A model generated the notes under the pieces. That model was not told the origin of the DNA and did no database searches. It saw nothing but the letters and a program-made list of their open reading frames with translations. This document shows, one piece after another, positions 47,658-58,117 of a stretch of DNA of 64,000 nucleotides. This stretch comes from Pseudomonadales bacterium (GTDB lineage Bacteria; Pseudomonadota; Gammaproteobacteria; Pseudomonadales; Halieaceae). The stretch lies in assembly GCA_024234815.1 (NCBI GenBank), contig JACKNO010000001.1:1116001-1180000 (forward strand), in the 5' to 3' direction. Positions within the stretch are counted from its first letter, which is position 1. Each line of letters starts with the position of its first letter. The position numbers were made by a program, and so were the translations under genes.

Positions 47658-48323
47658 ATGCGTCAAAAAGGAAAGCTACGGTCATGGAATGACGACAGGG
47701 GTTTTGGCTTCATCGAGCCGAGCGATGGTGGTAAAGACATCTTCCTCCATATCTCAGCTCTCAGTAACCGAGATCGCCGCCCCGAAATTGGTCAAATAGT
47801 GACCTATGCACTATCCAGTGATGACAAAGGCCGCCCCAGGGCAAACAAAGCCACATTGCCGGGAGATCCTTTACCGGTTCATAGGAATACGGGCGGAGCA
47901 CTCTTCGCCTTGGTTGTTGCCGGTTCTTTTTTCGCCCTTGTAGGGGTTGCGGTAATTTCTGCCAAGATTCCGCCTATTATCCTTTGGATCTACTTGGGGG
48001 CAAGTATGGTTACCTTCGCCTTCTATGCATCTGACAAGTCGGCAGCGAAAGTAGGCGCTTGGCGGACTAAGGAAAGCACCCTGCACTGGTTGTCCTTGGC
48101 GGGTGGTTGGCCAGGGGCCCTTGTTGCCCAACAAACGCTGCGTCACAAATCCAGGAAGGAGATATTCCGCATCGTCTACTGGATGACAGTGATTCTGAAC
48201 CTGGTCGTTTTCGCCTGGATTTTCACTCCGATGGGAGCGATGACAGTTGAATCTTGGATTTCGGAGGGGAAGTTGTTAGTGGGGCCCGGACAGCGAGCAA
48301 CGATCGAGTGGGCTGAGCCGTGA
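47658..48323 (+). CDS. Cold-shock domain fused to DUF1294 membrane protein
   Basis: 221 aa. The N-terminal cold-shock domain has the RNP motifs RGFGFIEP and DIFLHIS. Two helices (LFALVVAGSFFALVGVAVI, IILWIYLGASMVTFAFYA) and the DUF1294 signature SDKSAAKVGAWRTKESTLH follow, then GGWPGALVAQQ and another helix. This fusion is common in proteobacteria; role unknown. RNA binding at the membrane is an inference. Confidence 0.9.
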   Translation: MRQKGKLRSWNDDRGFGFIEPSDGGKDIFLHISALSNRDRRPEIGQIVTYALSSDDKGRPRANKATLPGDPLPVHRNTGGALFALVVAGSFFALVGVAVISAKIPPIILWIYLGASMVTFAFYASDKSAAKVGAWRTKESTLHWLSLAGGWPGALVAQQTLRHKSRKEIFRIVYWMTVILNLVVFAWIFTPMGAMTVESWISEGKLLVGPGQRATIEWAEP

Positions 48324-48381
48324 GTGTATTGCCTAGAATCTATCCGTTTCCGCCCAATCTCCCCAATACTAATCATTAGTA

Positions 48382-48690
48382 TTATCTTTTACAGTAGCCT
48401 CCACGGGTATTGCGATAACCAACAGGGCACTCTTTCCCTGACTTGACGATGACATCATCTTGGTAACTGCTGTTATTTACGCAATAGTTGCCCTTGGTGT
48501 CACTCCACCCCGGAGGGCACTTTCCACCAGTCTTGGTCAGTACCTGTTTGGGTTGATCGCTATACGATTTGCAGTACTTGCCTTTAGTATCAGAATAGCC
48601 TGGCGGGCACTTATTACCTGATTTCTCAATGTAACTATCTGCAAAAACTGAAGTGCAGAAGAGAATCAGTATGATTGAAAGGGCTTTCAT
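48382..48690 (-). CDS. Exported peptide with three Cys repeats, 102 aa
   Basis: Signal peptide MKALSIILILFCTSVFA, then three repeats of the form K-C-P-x-G-[YW]-x-[DN]-T-[KR]-G-x-Y-C spaced about 30 residues. Each carries one Cys pair, so three disulfides are likely. No family name known to me. The start has a purine-rich stretch upstream (GGGAGAAC). Confidence 0.7.
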   Translation of the reverse strand: MKALSIILILFCTSVFADSYIEKSGNKCPPGYSDTKGKYCKSYSDQPKQVLTKTGGKCPPGWSDTKGNYCVNNSSYQDDVIVKSGKECPVGYRNTRGGYCKR

Positions 48691-48735
48691 TTTGTTCTCC
48701 CAAAATTTGAGTATTGGCCGCCGATGATGGTGAAG

Positions 48736-48948
48736 TCACTTATGATTCCACCAGATCAATATCTTGGTAATCATGAACCAGACACCTCCAGCTATCACAG
48801 CGGCTGCCGACCAGGAAATTCCGCTAGAGGAATCAAGGGCGCCTCCATAGGGCAAGAACCAACTCAGGAGCCCGAACCAAAAGAGAAAGGTGGATAAGAA
48901 TAATTGTGCCTTGAGTGTCTTACTCGTCCGTTGAATGGTGATTGTCAT
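48736..48948 (-). CDS. Small membrane protein, 70 aa
   Basis: Two predicted helices (LFLSTFLFWFGLLSWFLP and AAAVIAGGVWFMITKILIWW). No family recognised. Same orientation as the Cys-repeat gene, 45 bp upstream of it. Confidence 0.55.
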   Translation of the reverse strand: MTITIQRTSKTLKAQLFLSTFLFWFGLLSWFLPYGGALDSSSGISWSAAAVIAGGVWFMITKILIWWNHK

Positions 48949-49200
48949 ATCTGATTTGTCCGATCTGGATTCCGGCAGGCTGGCGCAGCCGTAGAAATGA
49001 CGTTGCCGCGCTCAGAACATAGTTGTAGTGACATAGGTGACCTCCAGTAGTTGGAAATTGAACGTATCTCCAGAGCAATATTTCTCAAGTTTGAGCAGGG
49101 TCGTATCAATCGATGCGTCCATGACCTTGCCTACAGTAAACACGACTAAATGTATGGTGCTGATCCTTTCATTCTCAGTATTTGTGCTCCGTACAATCGA

Positions 49201-50343
49201 CTACGGTTTTGGCCAATTTATCCGTGCCAACTTCAGGAGGACGTAAAAGAACAACAGCGGGATCGCAATCGATTTCAGCAGGATGGATGTCAGTAGATCG
49301 ATGATATTTGAGGCAAAATCCCCAACACTATCATCAAGCGTACTCATTTTGTCCTGCAGGGCCTTGATGTTAGGAGCGTTGGAAAACCGATCAAAAAACC
49401 CACAGTTTTCACCCTGTGCTTTCTTGGTGAGGCATTCCAGTGCATCATTCATTTCTTCAATATTCCCGATCGCAGCCTTGTAAAGGGATGTCTTTTTCTC
49501 TTTCTGACTTTCCAACTTTGACACGGCCGCAAGGGCGTTCTTAACTGGACTCGGGCAGGAAGGCGACCGCGCAGAAATTGAACAGAGTCCACCGGCATTA
49601 TCTTTGAGGGTTTCCAGATTACTCTTCGCCTTTTCAATTTTATGCTGCAGGGCGTCTATCTCTTTTGCCGTGTCGGCAGCTTTTGCTTCAACCTGGGTGA
49701 GTTGCTCCTGTAATTCACCAATTGAAGCGGAGTAATCCACCTGCCCTTTCGACAGCGAGTTGGCTTCGTCGAGTTCACCTTTGAATTCCTTCATGGCGGC
49801 ATAACGTTCTTCGTCGGCTTTGTTGAGGAAGTGGGCATCTACCCAGCCATTGGCGAGCACCACGATGCCGAGCGAAAACCTTAAAAATGCAACGATAAGA
49901 AAGGACTTCGACAGAAAATTGAATGCCTTGGTATTGCTCTGGAAAAGGGCGATTCCGGTGAAAGCAGCTAATGCCGTAAGAACGATATTGAAGGTGGTAT
50001 GGGAAACCACCGCCAGTAGGATCTTCTGGAGGGCCAGCGACCCAAGTGCAAGTAGTATGAAGTCCGAAAATCGCTCGATCAAATCATTAACCGGGTCCAG
50101 TACTTCACCGACTGAGACTGTCAAGAACACCACGTTGAGTTCAGTGCCCTGAATTAACGACACCAGCGCATTAATACCCCGGGCCGTGCCGTAGATCAGT
50201 CCCGCCGAGGAAATTGAGTTATTGATCTGAACGTTGGAAAGGTTGTCCAGCACACCGAGCCAGCCCAGGACAGGTAAAAGAATGAGTGCCAGAAGCCAGA
50301 CAAGTTTTGAGGAACTGTGATTAGAGATTACGAGCGTATTCAT
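49201..50343 (-). CDS. Membrane/coiled-coil protein, 380 aa
   Basis: Several N-terminal helices (LVWLLALILLPVLGWLGVL, FSDFILLALGSLALQKILLAVV, IVLTALAAFTGIALF, FLIVAFLRFSLGIVVLANGW) are followed by a coiled coil (LQEQLTQVEAKAADTAKEID onward). A region with four Cys and a final helix SIAIPLLFFYVLLKL complete it. The layout recalls the DUF4407 protein of the island, but the sequences do not match by eye. Unknown family. Confidence 0.7.
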   Translation of the reverse strand: MNTLVISNHSSSKLVWLLALILLPVLGWLGVLDNLSNVQINNSISSAGLIYGTARGINALVSLIQGTELNVVFLTVSVGEVLDPVNDLIERFSDFILLALGSLALQKILLAVVSHTTFNIVLTALAAFTGIALFQSNTKAFNFLSKSFLIVAFLRFSLGIVVLANGWVDAHFLNKADEERYAAMKEFKGELDEANSLSKGQVDYSASIGELQEQLTQVEAKAADTAKEIDALQHKIEKAKSNLETLKDNAGGLCSISARSPSCPSPVKNALAAVSKLESQKEKKTSLYKAAIGNIEEMNDALECLTKKAQGENCGFFDRFSNAPNIKALQDKMSTLDDSVGDFASNIIDLLTSILLKSIAIPLLFFYVLLKLARINWPKP

Positions 50344-50630
50344 TCAGTGTCCTGTGTGACGTAATAGTATTGTTTGCTGAATTCCGGTGGGCACGTCCGT
50401 GTCATAACGTGGAGCACCGCCAGCGATGATATCAAGGACCCTCACAATCGAGAGCAGTAAGTTGTCGAAAAAGTGGCCTTTCTGGCTGATCAAAAAAGCA
50501 TCAAGAATAACGCCTACCCCTCGCGCTGCGGGTGGGGCGGGGAGATGGCCCCTGGGGTGAGCCAGGGGATGGGGAGAAGTTGCCCGGAGCGGGGCAGAGG
50601 GTGCCAGTGGGCGCGCCAGTCGCCCTGGGG

Positions 50631-50972
50631 TCAGGGGGCAAGTTTGCCCCGCATGGCATCGGAGGCGGAGTTAGCTGCGTCCTGCAGGGTCCGGGTCGAC
50701 AGATGCGCATAGCGTTGGGTTACAGTCGCATCGCTATGGCCCAATACGGCCTGGAACTCGTACAGCGTTCTTCCCGAGTTGACCAATGCTGAGGCGCACT
50801 GATGGCGCAGATCATGGAGCCGGACATGCGGTATGCCTGCCTCCACTCTCAGGCGTTGCCAGACCTTGTTGATCGTGGTCATGCGACCGCCGCCCCGACT
50901 ACTGGTAAATAGCCACTCAGATCTACCTTCGGTCTTCAGACTGTTCAACAGCTGGAGGGCTGCTGAAACCAC
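50631..50972 (-). pseudogene. Tyrosine recombinase (integrase), C-terminal fragment
   Basis: 113 residues with HDLRHQCASALV (H-x-x-R), VLGHSDATVTQRYAHL (GH and the nucleophilic Tyr). The N-terminal arm- and core-binding domains and the first catalytic Arg are missing. It is the likely remains of the integrase that inserted the island into the tRNA gene at 52455. Confidence 0.85.
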
Positions 50973-51039
50973 ATCCCGGGCAGGTGGGTGCCTTGTTAGA
51001 GACGTCCCGTTTACATTCCGGACAAAGTATCAATGCCAT
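50923..51039 (-). CDS. Short zinc-ribbon ORF, 38 aa, truncated
   Basis: ATG 51039 opens MALILCPECKRDVSNKAPTC-PGCG, a CxxC...CxxC zinc ribbon common at protein N-termini. The frame stops after 38 codons and overlaps the integrase fragment in another frame. It is probably the start of a gene cut by a rearrangement. Confidence 0.5.
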   Translation of the reverse strand: MALILCPECKRDVSNKAPTCPGCGFSSPPAVEQSEDRR

Positions 51040-51274
51040 AGAATTTCTCGTATTCAGAAATTATCAGGTGTTGAGGCTAGATTTAATGCTTGTCAAAGTT
51101 TAGGTCGGTTAAAAGACTTCGGTTCATAACAAATAGCACTGGAGGGTGGAAAGTAGGACCTAGAAAAATAAAGGTACTGTTGGAACGGCATCCCGAGCAG
51201 GATGCCATGGTGATTGTTATGATTGGTTACGACGGGGCAGAAGCCGCTAGTAGCGCTGCATAGTACGGGCGGGT

Positions 51275-52183
51275 TCAGGAGTGTTGTTTGCTGTGCCCGG
51301 GAAACCAGTCTCTGAATGTGGTTTTAACGGATTCCTTGAACTGCTCATACTTCTGCTTGAAGGATTCGCGAGCCGTGACAGTGACCTCGACCATTGCTTC
51401 CTTGCTCTTCCCTGCGGGATCCTGGCAAAAGGTGCCAGTATAGATGTTGTAAGGCACGTGTAGCTCGGTGGTAGCCAGCTCGATCTCTTTGAACATCTGA
51501 CACATCTCGTAAAGGCCGCCAACTGTCATACCAATGCTGGCAGCATCCCCGAGGATGGGGATAATCCCGAGTAATTCGCCCGCACCGTCGTAGAGGGCGA
51601 CCTTGGTGAAGCGCCTCGGTATCTGCGCCTCTATGTGTTTTCCGGCTTTGCCGAATCGCTGGAGCCGACCATGGGTCTCGGCGAGTTGTCTTTCAGTGCT
51701 ACCAAGTCGCAAGCTCATTTTCTGCTTTTCACTGCTTAGACTAACGATGCGTTTATCGGCTCGCTGTACGTCGGATCGGACTTTGCTGTTTTCACGTGTG
51801 AGTTCGGCATTCCTTGCCTTGGATTTTTCAAGCTCTTCCAACAACTCTGGATGTGTAGCGGATTTTTTGCGCAGAACGACCAATTCTGCTTCCTTCGACT
51901 GAAGGCGCTGGCTGATAAATTTTAGGTCGGATTGGGTTGTACGAAACGTGTCACCTAGTTCAGAGGCGATGGTGGCTCCGCCGAAGTAGGCTACGGTGTT
52001 GTTGAAATGCTGAGCGATCTGCGGATGGAAGTGCGCCAGGGTGGAGACGGTGCCAACGGCGATGAATAACGCAACAAACAGGCAAAGAAAGGGGTGCCTG
52101 ATAATGAACCATAGGGTCTTGAACGGGAGTTTCAGGATTTTGAAAGGTAGAGAGGATTCAGGAACGGCTGCAGCAGTGGTCAT
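51275..52183 (-). CDS. Membrane-anchored coiled-coil protein, 302 aa
   Basis: One helix (FLCLFVALFIAVGTVSTLA) after a 30-residue cytoplasmic start, then a coiled coil from about 80 to 175 (QRLQSKEAELVVLRKK onward). A Gly-rich segment LLGIIPILGDAASIGMTVGG may be a membrane hairpin. Unknown family. It is the gene closest to the tRNA. Confidence 0.72.
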   Translation of the reverse strand: MTTAAAVPESSLPFKILKLPFKTLWFIIRHPFLCLFVALFIAVGTVSTLAHFHPQIAQHFNNTVAYFGGATIASELGDTFRTTQSDLKFISQRLQSKEAELVVLRKKSATHPELLEELEKSKARNAELTRENSKVRSDVQRADKRIVSLSSEKQKMSLRLGSTERQLAETHGRLQRFGKAGKHIEAQIPRRFTKVALYDGAGELLGIIPILGDAASIGMTVGGLYEMCQMFKEIELATTELHVPYNIYTGTFCQDPAGKSKEAMVEVTVTARESFKQKYEQFKESVKTTFRDWFPGHSKQHS

Positions 52184-52363
52184 TATTTACCCAATCTATG
52201 GTCTGTGAATAAGCATGGTGAGATTCGCCTGAATCGTTTATCCGTGCGAATCTGGAGCGGGCGAGCCACATCGATTGCCGCATTACATATGAATCGGTGG
52301 CTGAGTGCATTCCTGAATTTGGTCAAGCTTTGGTGCAAGGGTAGAGCCCGGAATTACAGGCAC

Positions 52364-52417
52364 CCACCGACTATCGGTCTATGAGGTGTCACCCATCCCC
52401 CCGGAATAGTCGGGAGG
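52364..52417. repeat. Interspersed repeat R1, copy 2
   Basis: 54 bp, two differences from 23341-23394. It is immediately inside the right end of the island, 33 bp from the attachment repeat. Confidence 0.8.
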
Positions 52418-52450
52418 TGTAAGCAGTTATAACTCATTGAAATATATGAA

Positions 52451-52499
52451 AAATGGTGGGCCCAGAAGGACTTGAACCTTCGACCTGCCGATTATGAGT
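52451..52499. repeat. Attachment repeat, tRNA-side copy
   Basis: 49 bp identical to 35791-35839. It covers the 3' half of the tRNA gene, so integration kept the tRNA intact. Confidence 0.9.
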
Positions 52500-52530
52500 C
52501 GGATGCTCTAACCAACTGAGCTATGGGCCC
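52455..52530 (-). tRNA. tRNA with anticodon CAU (elongator Met or Ile2)
   Basis: 76 nt with an encoded CCA. Acceptor stem GGGCCCA/TGGGCCC, D stem GCTC/GAGC, anticodon loop CTCATAA and T arm GAAGG/CCTTC all pair; position 27-43 is a T-C mismatch. CAU can be elongator Met or, with lysidine, Ile2; I cannot decide from sequence. Confidence 0.93.
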
Positions 52531-52549
52531 GTCTAGCAGTAGAGGCGGG

Positions 52550-52555
52550 ATTATA
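52550..52555 (-). promoter_or_regulatory. -10 box of the tRNA promoter
   Basis: Perfect TATAAT on the minus strand, 20 bp before the tRNA 5' end and followed by a GC-rich discriminator (CCCGCC), as in stable-RNA promoters. No clear -35. Confidence 0.6.
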
Positions 52556-52757
52556 AAGAAGAACTTGCCGCAGGCACAGTCCTCTGCGTACTTTGCCCTC
52601 ACTCTGGGTATTTTGGCTCCCCGCGTACGTCTGCAGAGCAGGTTTTATGTAAAAGCCGGGCCGGCTCGGGGCATTAGGCGGCGCGACAACTTTGCCATAA
52701 AATGGCTCTCCTTCGAGTTCATGGGGTGCTCGGCCCCGCTTAATCCTGGTTTCTGGT

Positions 52758-53972
52758 ATGAATGAAAGGCAGCCGCTTGCCCCCGGTCTTGCGCTCTCCC
52801 AGCAGAATTTTCTGTTGGCTGCGGCATTTATCATGCCGCTCACCTTTTCGGTATGGCAGGCCTTGCTGAACAACTTCGCGGTTGAGCGTGCCGCGTTTAC
52901 CGGCGCCGAGATCGGTATGCTGCAGAGCCTGCGCGAGGTGCCGGGCTTCCTCGCATTTACGGCTGTATTTGTACTGTTGATCATTCGCGAGCAGCGCTTT
53001 GCCCTGGCGTCCTTGCTGGTGATGTCCATCGGGGTGGCGCTTACCCCGTTTTTCCCTACTACCTATGGGCTGTATGCCACCACGGTCGTCATGTCCATGG
53101 GCTTTCACTACTTTGAGACCATCAACAAGTCCCTCACGCTGCAGTGGATTGAGAAGTCGGAAACCGCACACTTCATGGGGCGAGCCCTGGCGGTGAAGGC
53201 CGCGGGGGCGTTGTTGGCCTATAGCAGCATCTGGTTACTGATGGAGTGGGTGGGGCTGGGGTTCACCGGGGTCTATTTGCTAGCCGGTGGCGCCGGTGTA
53301 TTCATCACTCTACTTCTCTGGGCGGCCTTTCCGAATTTTGCGGACGGTACCACGCAACACAAGAAACTGATTCTGCGCCGGCGTTATTGGCTCTATTACG
53401 CGCTGACCTTTCTCAGCGGAGCGCGGCGCCAGATATTCATGGTGTTCGCCGGGTTCATGATGGTTGAGAAATTCGGGTATTCCGCTGCGGATATCAGCCT
53501 GCTGTACCTTGCAAACTATGTATTCAATCTGCTTTTCGCCGCGCGTATCGGTTCATGGGTGGGCCGGGTAGGGGAGCGCCGGGCACTACGGCTGGAGTAC
53601 ATCGGGCTGGTGGTGGTTTTTACCAGTTATGCCTTCGTGGAGACTGCGCTTGTCGCGGCCGGCCTGTACATTATCGACCACCTGTTCTTCGCGCTTTCAA
53701 TGGCGATCAACACCTATTTCCAGAAAATTTCCGACCCCAGGGATATCGCCGCGACCTCCAGTGTCAGTTTCACGATCAATCACATCGCGGCGGTCGTGAT
53801 TCCAGCCCTGCTGGGGATTCTCTGGCTTACCTCACCCAGCGCCGTGTTTCTTACCGGTTCGTGTATCGCAGTTGTTTCGCTGATACTGTGCGGGCTGATA
53901 CCGGATGAGCCTGGTAAGGGTCGGGAGACCGTCCTGCCGCGGTTTCTGAACCGTGGCATTCCTGAAGTCTGA
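52758..53972 (+). CDS. MFS transporter
   Basis: 404 aa with about twelve predicted helices. The motif between halves is IGSWVGRVGERRALRLEY (MFS motif A-like). FHYFETINKSLTLQWIEKSE and FFALSMAINTYFQKISDPRD resemble a subgroup of uncharacterised transporters. Substrate unknown. Confidence 0.82.
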   Translation: MNERQPLAPGLALSQQNFLLAAAFIMPLTFSVWQALLNNFAVERAAFTGAEIGMLQSLREVPGFLAFTAVFVLLIIREQRFALASLLVMSIGVALTPFFPTTYGLYATTVVMSMGFHYFETINKSLTLQWIEKSETAHFMGRALAVKAAGALLAYSSIWLLMEWVGLGFTGVYLLAGGAGVFITLLLWAAFPNFADGTTQHKKLILRRRYWLYYALTFLSGARRQIFMVFAGFMMVEKFGYSAADISLLYLANYVFNLLFAARIGSWVGRVGERRALRLEYIGLVVVFTSYAFVETALVAAGLYIIDHLFFALSMAINTYFQKISDPRDIAATSSVSFTINHIAAVVIPALLGILWLTSPSAVFLTGSCIAVVSLILCGLIPDEPGKGRETVLPRFLNRGIPEV

Positions 53973-54057
53973 AGGGGAGTGCGGGCGGCATTTCATCGGG
54001 GCGCCTGGCACTACCTGTGCAGCCGCTTTTGACCTTTCATTGACGAATCTGTGGCGC

Positions 54058-54094
54058 AAAAAAAACGGGCGGCGCAGTCATCCCGCGCCGCCCG
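54058..54094 (-). terminator. Rho-independent terminator of rpoD
   Basis: On the minus strand CGGGCGGCGC, a 9-base loop, GCGCCGCCCG, then eight T. The 10-bp perfect stem lies 12 bp after the rpoD stop. Confidence 0.93.
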
Positions 54095-54106
54095 TAACCA
54101 CGAGGA

Positions 54107-55912
<1,806 letters not shown>

Positions 55913-56176
55913 CGAGCGGGTACCTTCACAAAAATACAAAAAAAAATCAGCCGGAGATTATAACTGCTAAGAGGCGCCTTAACTACTGGAACCCACGGCT
56001 ATTTCGTGAATTCTCGGTCATATCTGTTGGCAAAAATGCCATTTGCCCGGTTATTGTTATATGGGGTCTAAAACTGGCAAAACAACCAGCACGTTTCCCG
56101 GGGTTGCGGCCTGACCGACTATCTACCCGGGAGAATTCACCCGACGAGCTATCCGATAACGAAGCGGACGGATGCG

Positions 56177-58036
56177 CTACTTCGGTTTCTGACTATTCGA
56201 ATCCCTTCTTTGCTTTTCCTGCAGCAACTCCCGGAGGCGCTGTTTCTCCAGCTCGCTCACTTCAGCGTAGTTGGTGTGTTTGAGTTTGTCGACCTGCGCG
56301 GCCAGTTTTGAAAGGTAGGGCGCTCGCGCCAGGGCGGACATGGTGTCGACAAATTGTTGCTCAATACCCTCTTTTGGAATCAGGCGCTCCTGCCCGGCCA
56401 GGCGGCTCAGTAGTTCGCCCTCGGGGGTGCCGTACCAGTGGCCCAGCAACATGGAGGTGCTGGATTCCGGGCGCCGGTGCAGCAGCGCCAGCAGTTCCCT
56501 TAGCAGGTCTACATCGTCGCCTTCGAGCTCCGCCAGCGGCGCGGTCTCTACCTGTCTTGCGATAGCGGGCTGGTGCAGCAGCAGGGCGATGGCGGCCTGG
56601 GCCATATTGCTGTAGCCGCTGTTGCGGCTTGGGGAGGCCTCGCGGCGGCGCGGTTGCGGGCGGCCTGCTTCCGGTTCGCGGCCCTGCGGCATGGTCCCGG
56701 CATACTGCGGTTCGGGGGGCGGCGCTGGCGGGGCGGGCTCAAGCTGCATCAGGCTGGCCAGTTCCAGTCCGGTACGCCGGGCCAGGGCCTGGAACATCAA
56801 CTGCCGATATACTCCCTCGGGCAACTGCCGCAGGTAGGGCAGGGCCAGTTTGCTCAGGCGCGCCTTGCCATCCATGCTGTCGGTGTCCAGGCCCTGCGCC
56901 ACCGATTCAAACAGGAAGTGTTCCAGCGGCATGGCGCCGCGCACGAGCTGCTCGAAGTGTTCCGCGCCGGCCGAGCGCACCATGGTGTCGGGGTCCTCTC
57001 CTTCCGGCAGAAACAGGAACCGCGCCTGGCGGCCGTCCTCCATGCAGGGCAGGGCCGCCTCCATGGCGCGCACCGCGGCCTTGCGGCCCGCCTCGTCGCC
57101 ATCGAAACAGAACACCACTTCCGGGCACAGCCGGTAGATGCGTTCCAGGTGAGTCTTGCTGGTGGCGGTACCGAGAGTGGCCGTGGCGTAGTTGATGCCG
57201 TGCTGGGCAAGGGCGATGACGTCCATATAACCTTCCACCACCAGCAGGCGCTCCAGCTTGCGGTTGGCCTGGCGCGCCTGGTACAGGCCGTACAGTTCGC
57301 GGCCCTTGTGGAAGATGTCGGTCTCGGGCGAGTTGAGGTACTTGGGCTTGTCGTCGCCCAGTACGCGCCCGCCAAACGCCACCACCCGGCCGCGCTGGTC
57401 GCGAATGGGGAACACCACCCGGTCGCGAAAACGGTCGTACAGCTTGCCGGACTCGTTCTCCACCAGCATGCCGCTGTCTTTCAGCAGGGTTTGCTGGGCG
57501 GGCGTATTGCCCAGCGCGGTATGCAGGTTGTTCCACCCCGGTGGCGCGAAGCCGAGGTCAAACTGCTTTGCGATCTCGCCGGTGAGGCCGCGCTGTTTCA
57601 GGTAGGTGATGGCGCGGCTGGCCTCGGGGTGCTGGCGCAATTGCTGTCGGTAATACCTGGACGCCTGTTCCATCAGGCCGTACAGCGCCCTGTGGCTCTG
57701 CTCGCGCTCGGTGTTATCCCGGCCGACGCGGTCCTCCTCCCTGGGTACCTGCAGGCCGGCGCTCCCGGCGAGGGTTTCCACCGCCCTCGGGAAGTCCAGG
57801 TTCTCGTAATCCATGATGAAGCCGAGGGCGTTACCGCCCGCCCCGCAGCCAAAGCAGTAGTAGAACTGCTTGTCGGGATTAACGCTGAAAGAGGGCGTTT
57901 TTTCTTCGTGGAAGGGGCAGCGAGCGGAGTAGTTCTTGCCGGTTCTTTTCAGTTTTACGCGGCGGTCTATCACCTCGACGATGTCGACGCGCTCCAGCAG
58001 GTCATCGAGGAAAGCTTGCGGTATCCGTCCGGCCAT
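56177..58036 (-). CDS. dnaG: DNA primase
   Basis: 619 aa. CHC2 zinc finger CPFHEEKTPSF and YYCFGCG near residue 40-60, TOPRIM domain LLVVEGYMDVIAL and CFDGDEAGRKAA, then a C-terminal helicase-binding domain after a Pro-rich linker. It makes replication primers at the fork. Confidence 0.98.
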   Translation of the reverse strand: MAGRIPQAFLDDLLERVDIVEVIDRRVKLKRTGKNYSARCPFHEEKTPSFSVNPDKQFYYCFGCGAGGNALGFIMDYENLDFPRAVETLAGSAGLQVPREEDRVGRDNTEREQSHRALYGLMEQASRYYRQQLRQHPEASRAITYLKQRGLTGEIAKQFDLGFAPPGWNNLHTALGNTPAQQTLLKDSGMLVENESGKLYDRFRDRVVFPIRDQRGRVVAFGGRVLGDDKPKYLNSPETDIFHKGRELYGLYQARQANRKLERLLVVEGYMDVIALAQHGINYATATLGTATSKTHLERIYRLCPEVVFCFDGDEAGRKAAVRAMEAALPCMEDGRQARFLFLPEGEDPDTMVRSAGAEHFEQLVRGAMPLEHFLFESVAQGLDTDSMDGKARLSKLALPYLRQLPEGVYRQLMFQALARRTGLELASLMQLEPAPPAPPPEPQYAGTMPQGREPEAGRPQPRRREASPSRNSGYSNMAQAAIALLLHQPAIARQVETAPLAELEGDDVDLLRELLALLHRRPESSTSMLLGHWYGTPEGELLSRLAGQERLIPKEGIEQQFVDTMSALARAPYLSKLAAQVDKLKHTNYAEVSELEKQRLRELLQEKQRRDSNSQKPK

Positions 58037-58117
58037 CAGGGGTGCAACGCTGTGAATGAGCAGGCTATTGAATCACGCCGGCCGGGGAAAGTTTAGTGCT
58101 GTAGGTGCGCGAGCGTT

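Larger units (their letters stand above)
35791..52499. mobile_element. tRNA-integrated genomic island, about 16.7 kb
   Basis: A 49-bp perfect direct repeat marks both ends. The intact tRNA is at the right, its 3' end facing inward. A tyrosine-recombinase fragment lies about 1.5 kb from the tRNA. The contents are unrelated to the housekeeping genes beyond 52.5 kb and look AT-richer. Most genes run on the minus strand. Loss of the integrase N-terminus suggests the island is now fixed. Confidence 0.85.
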
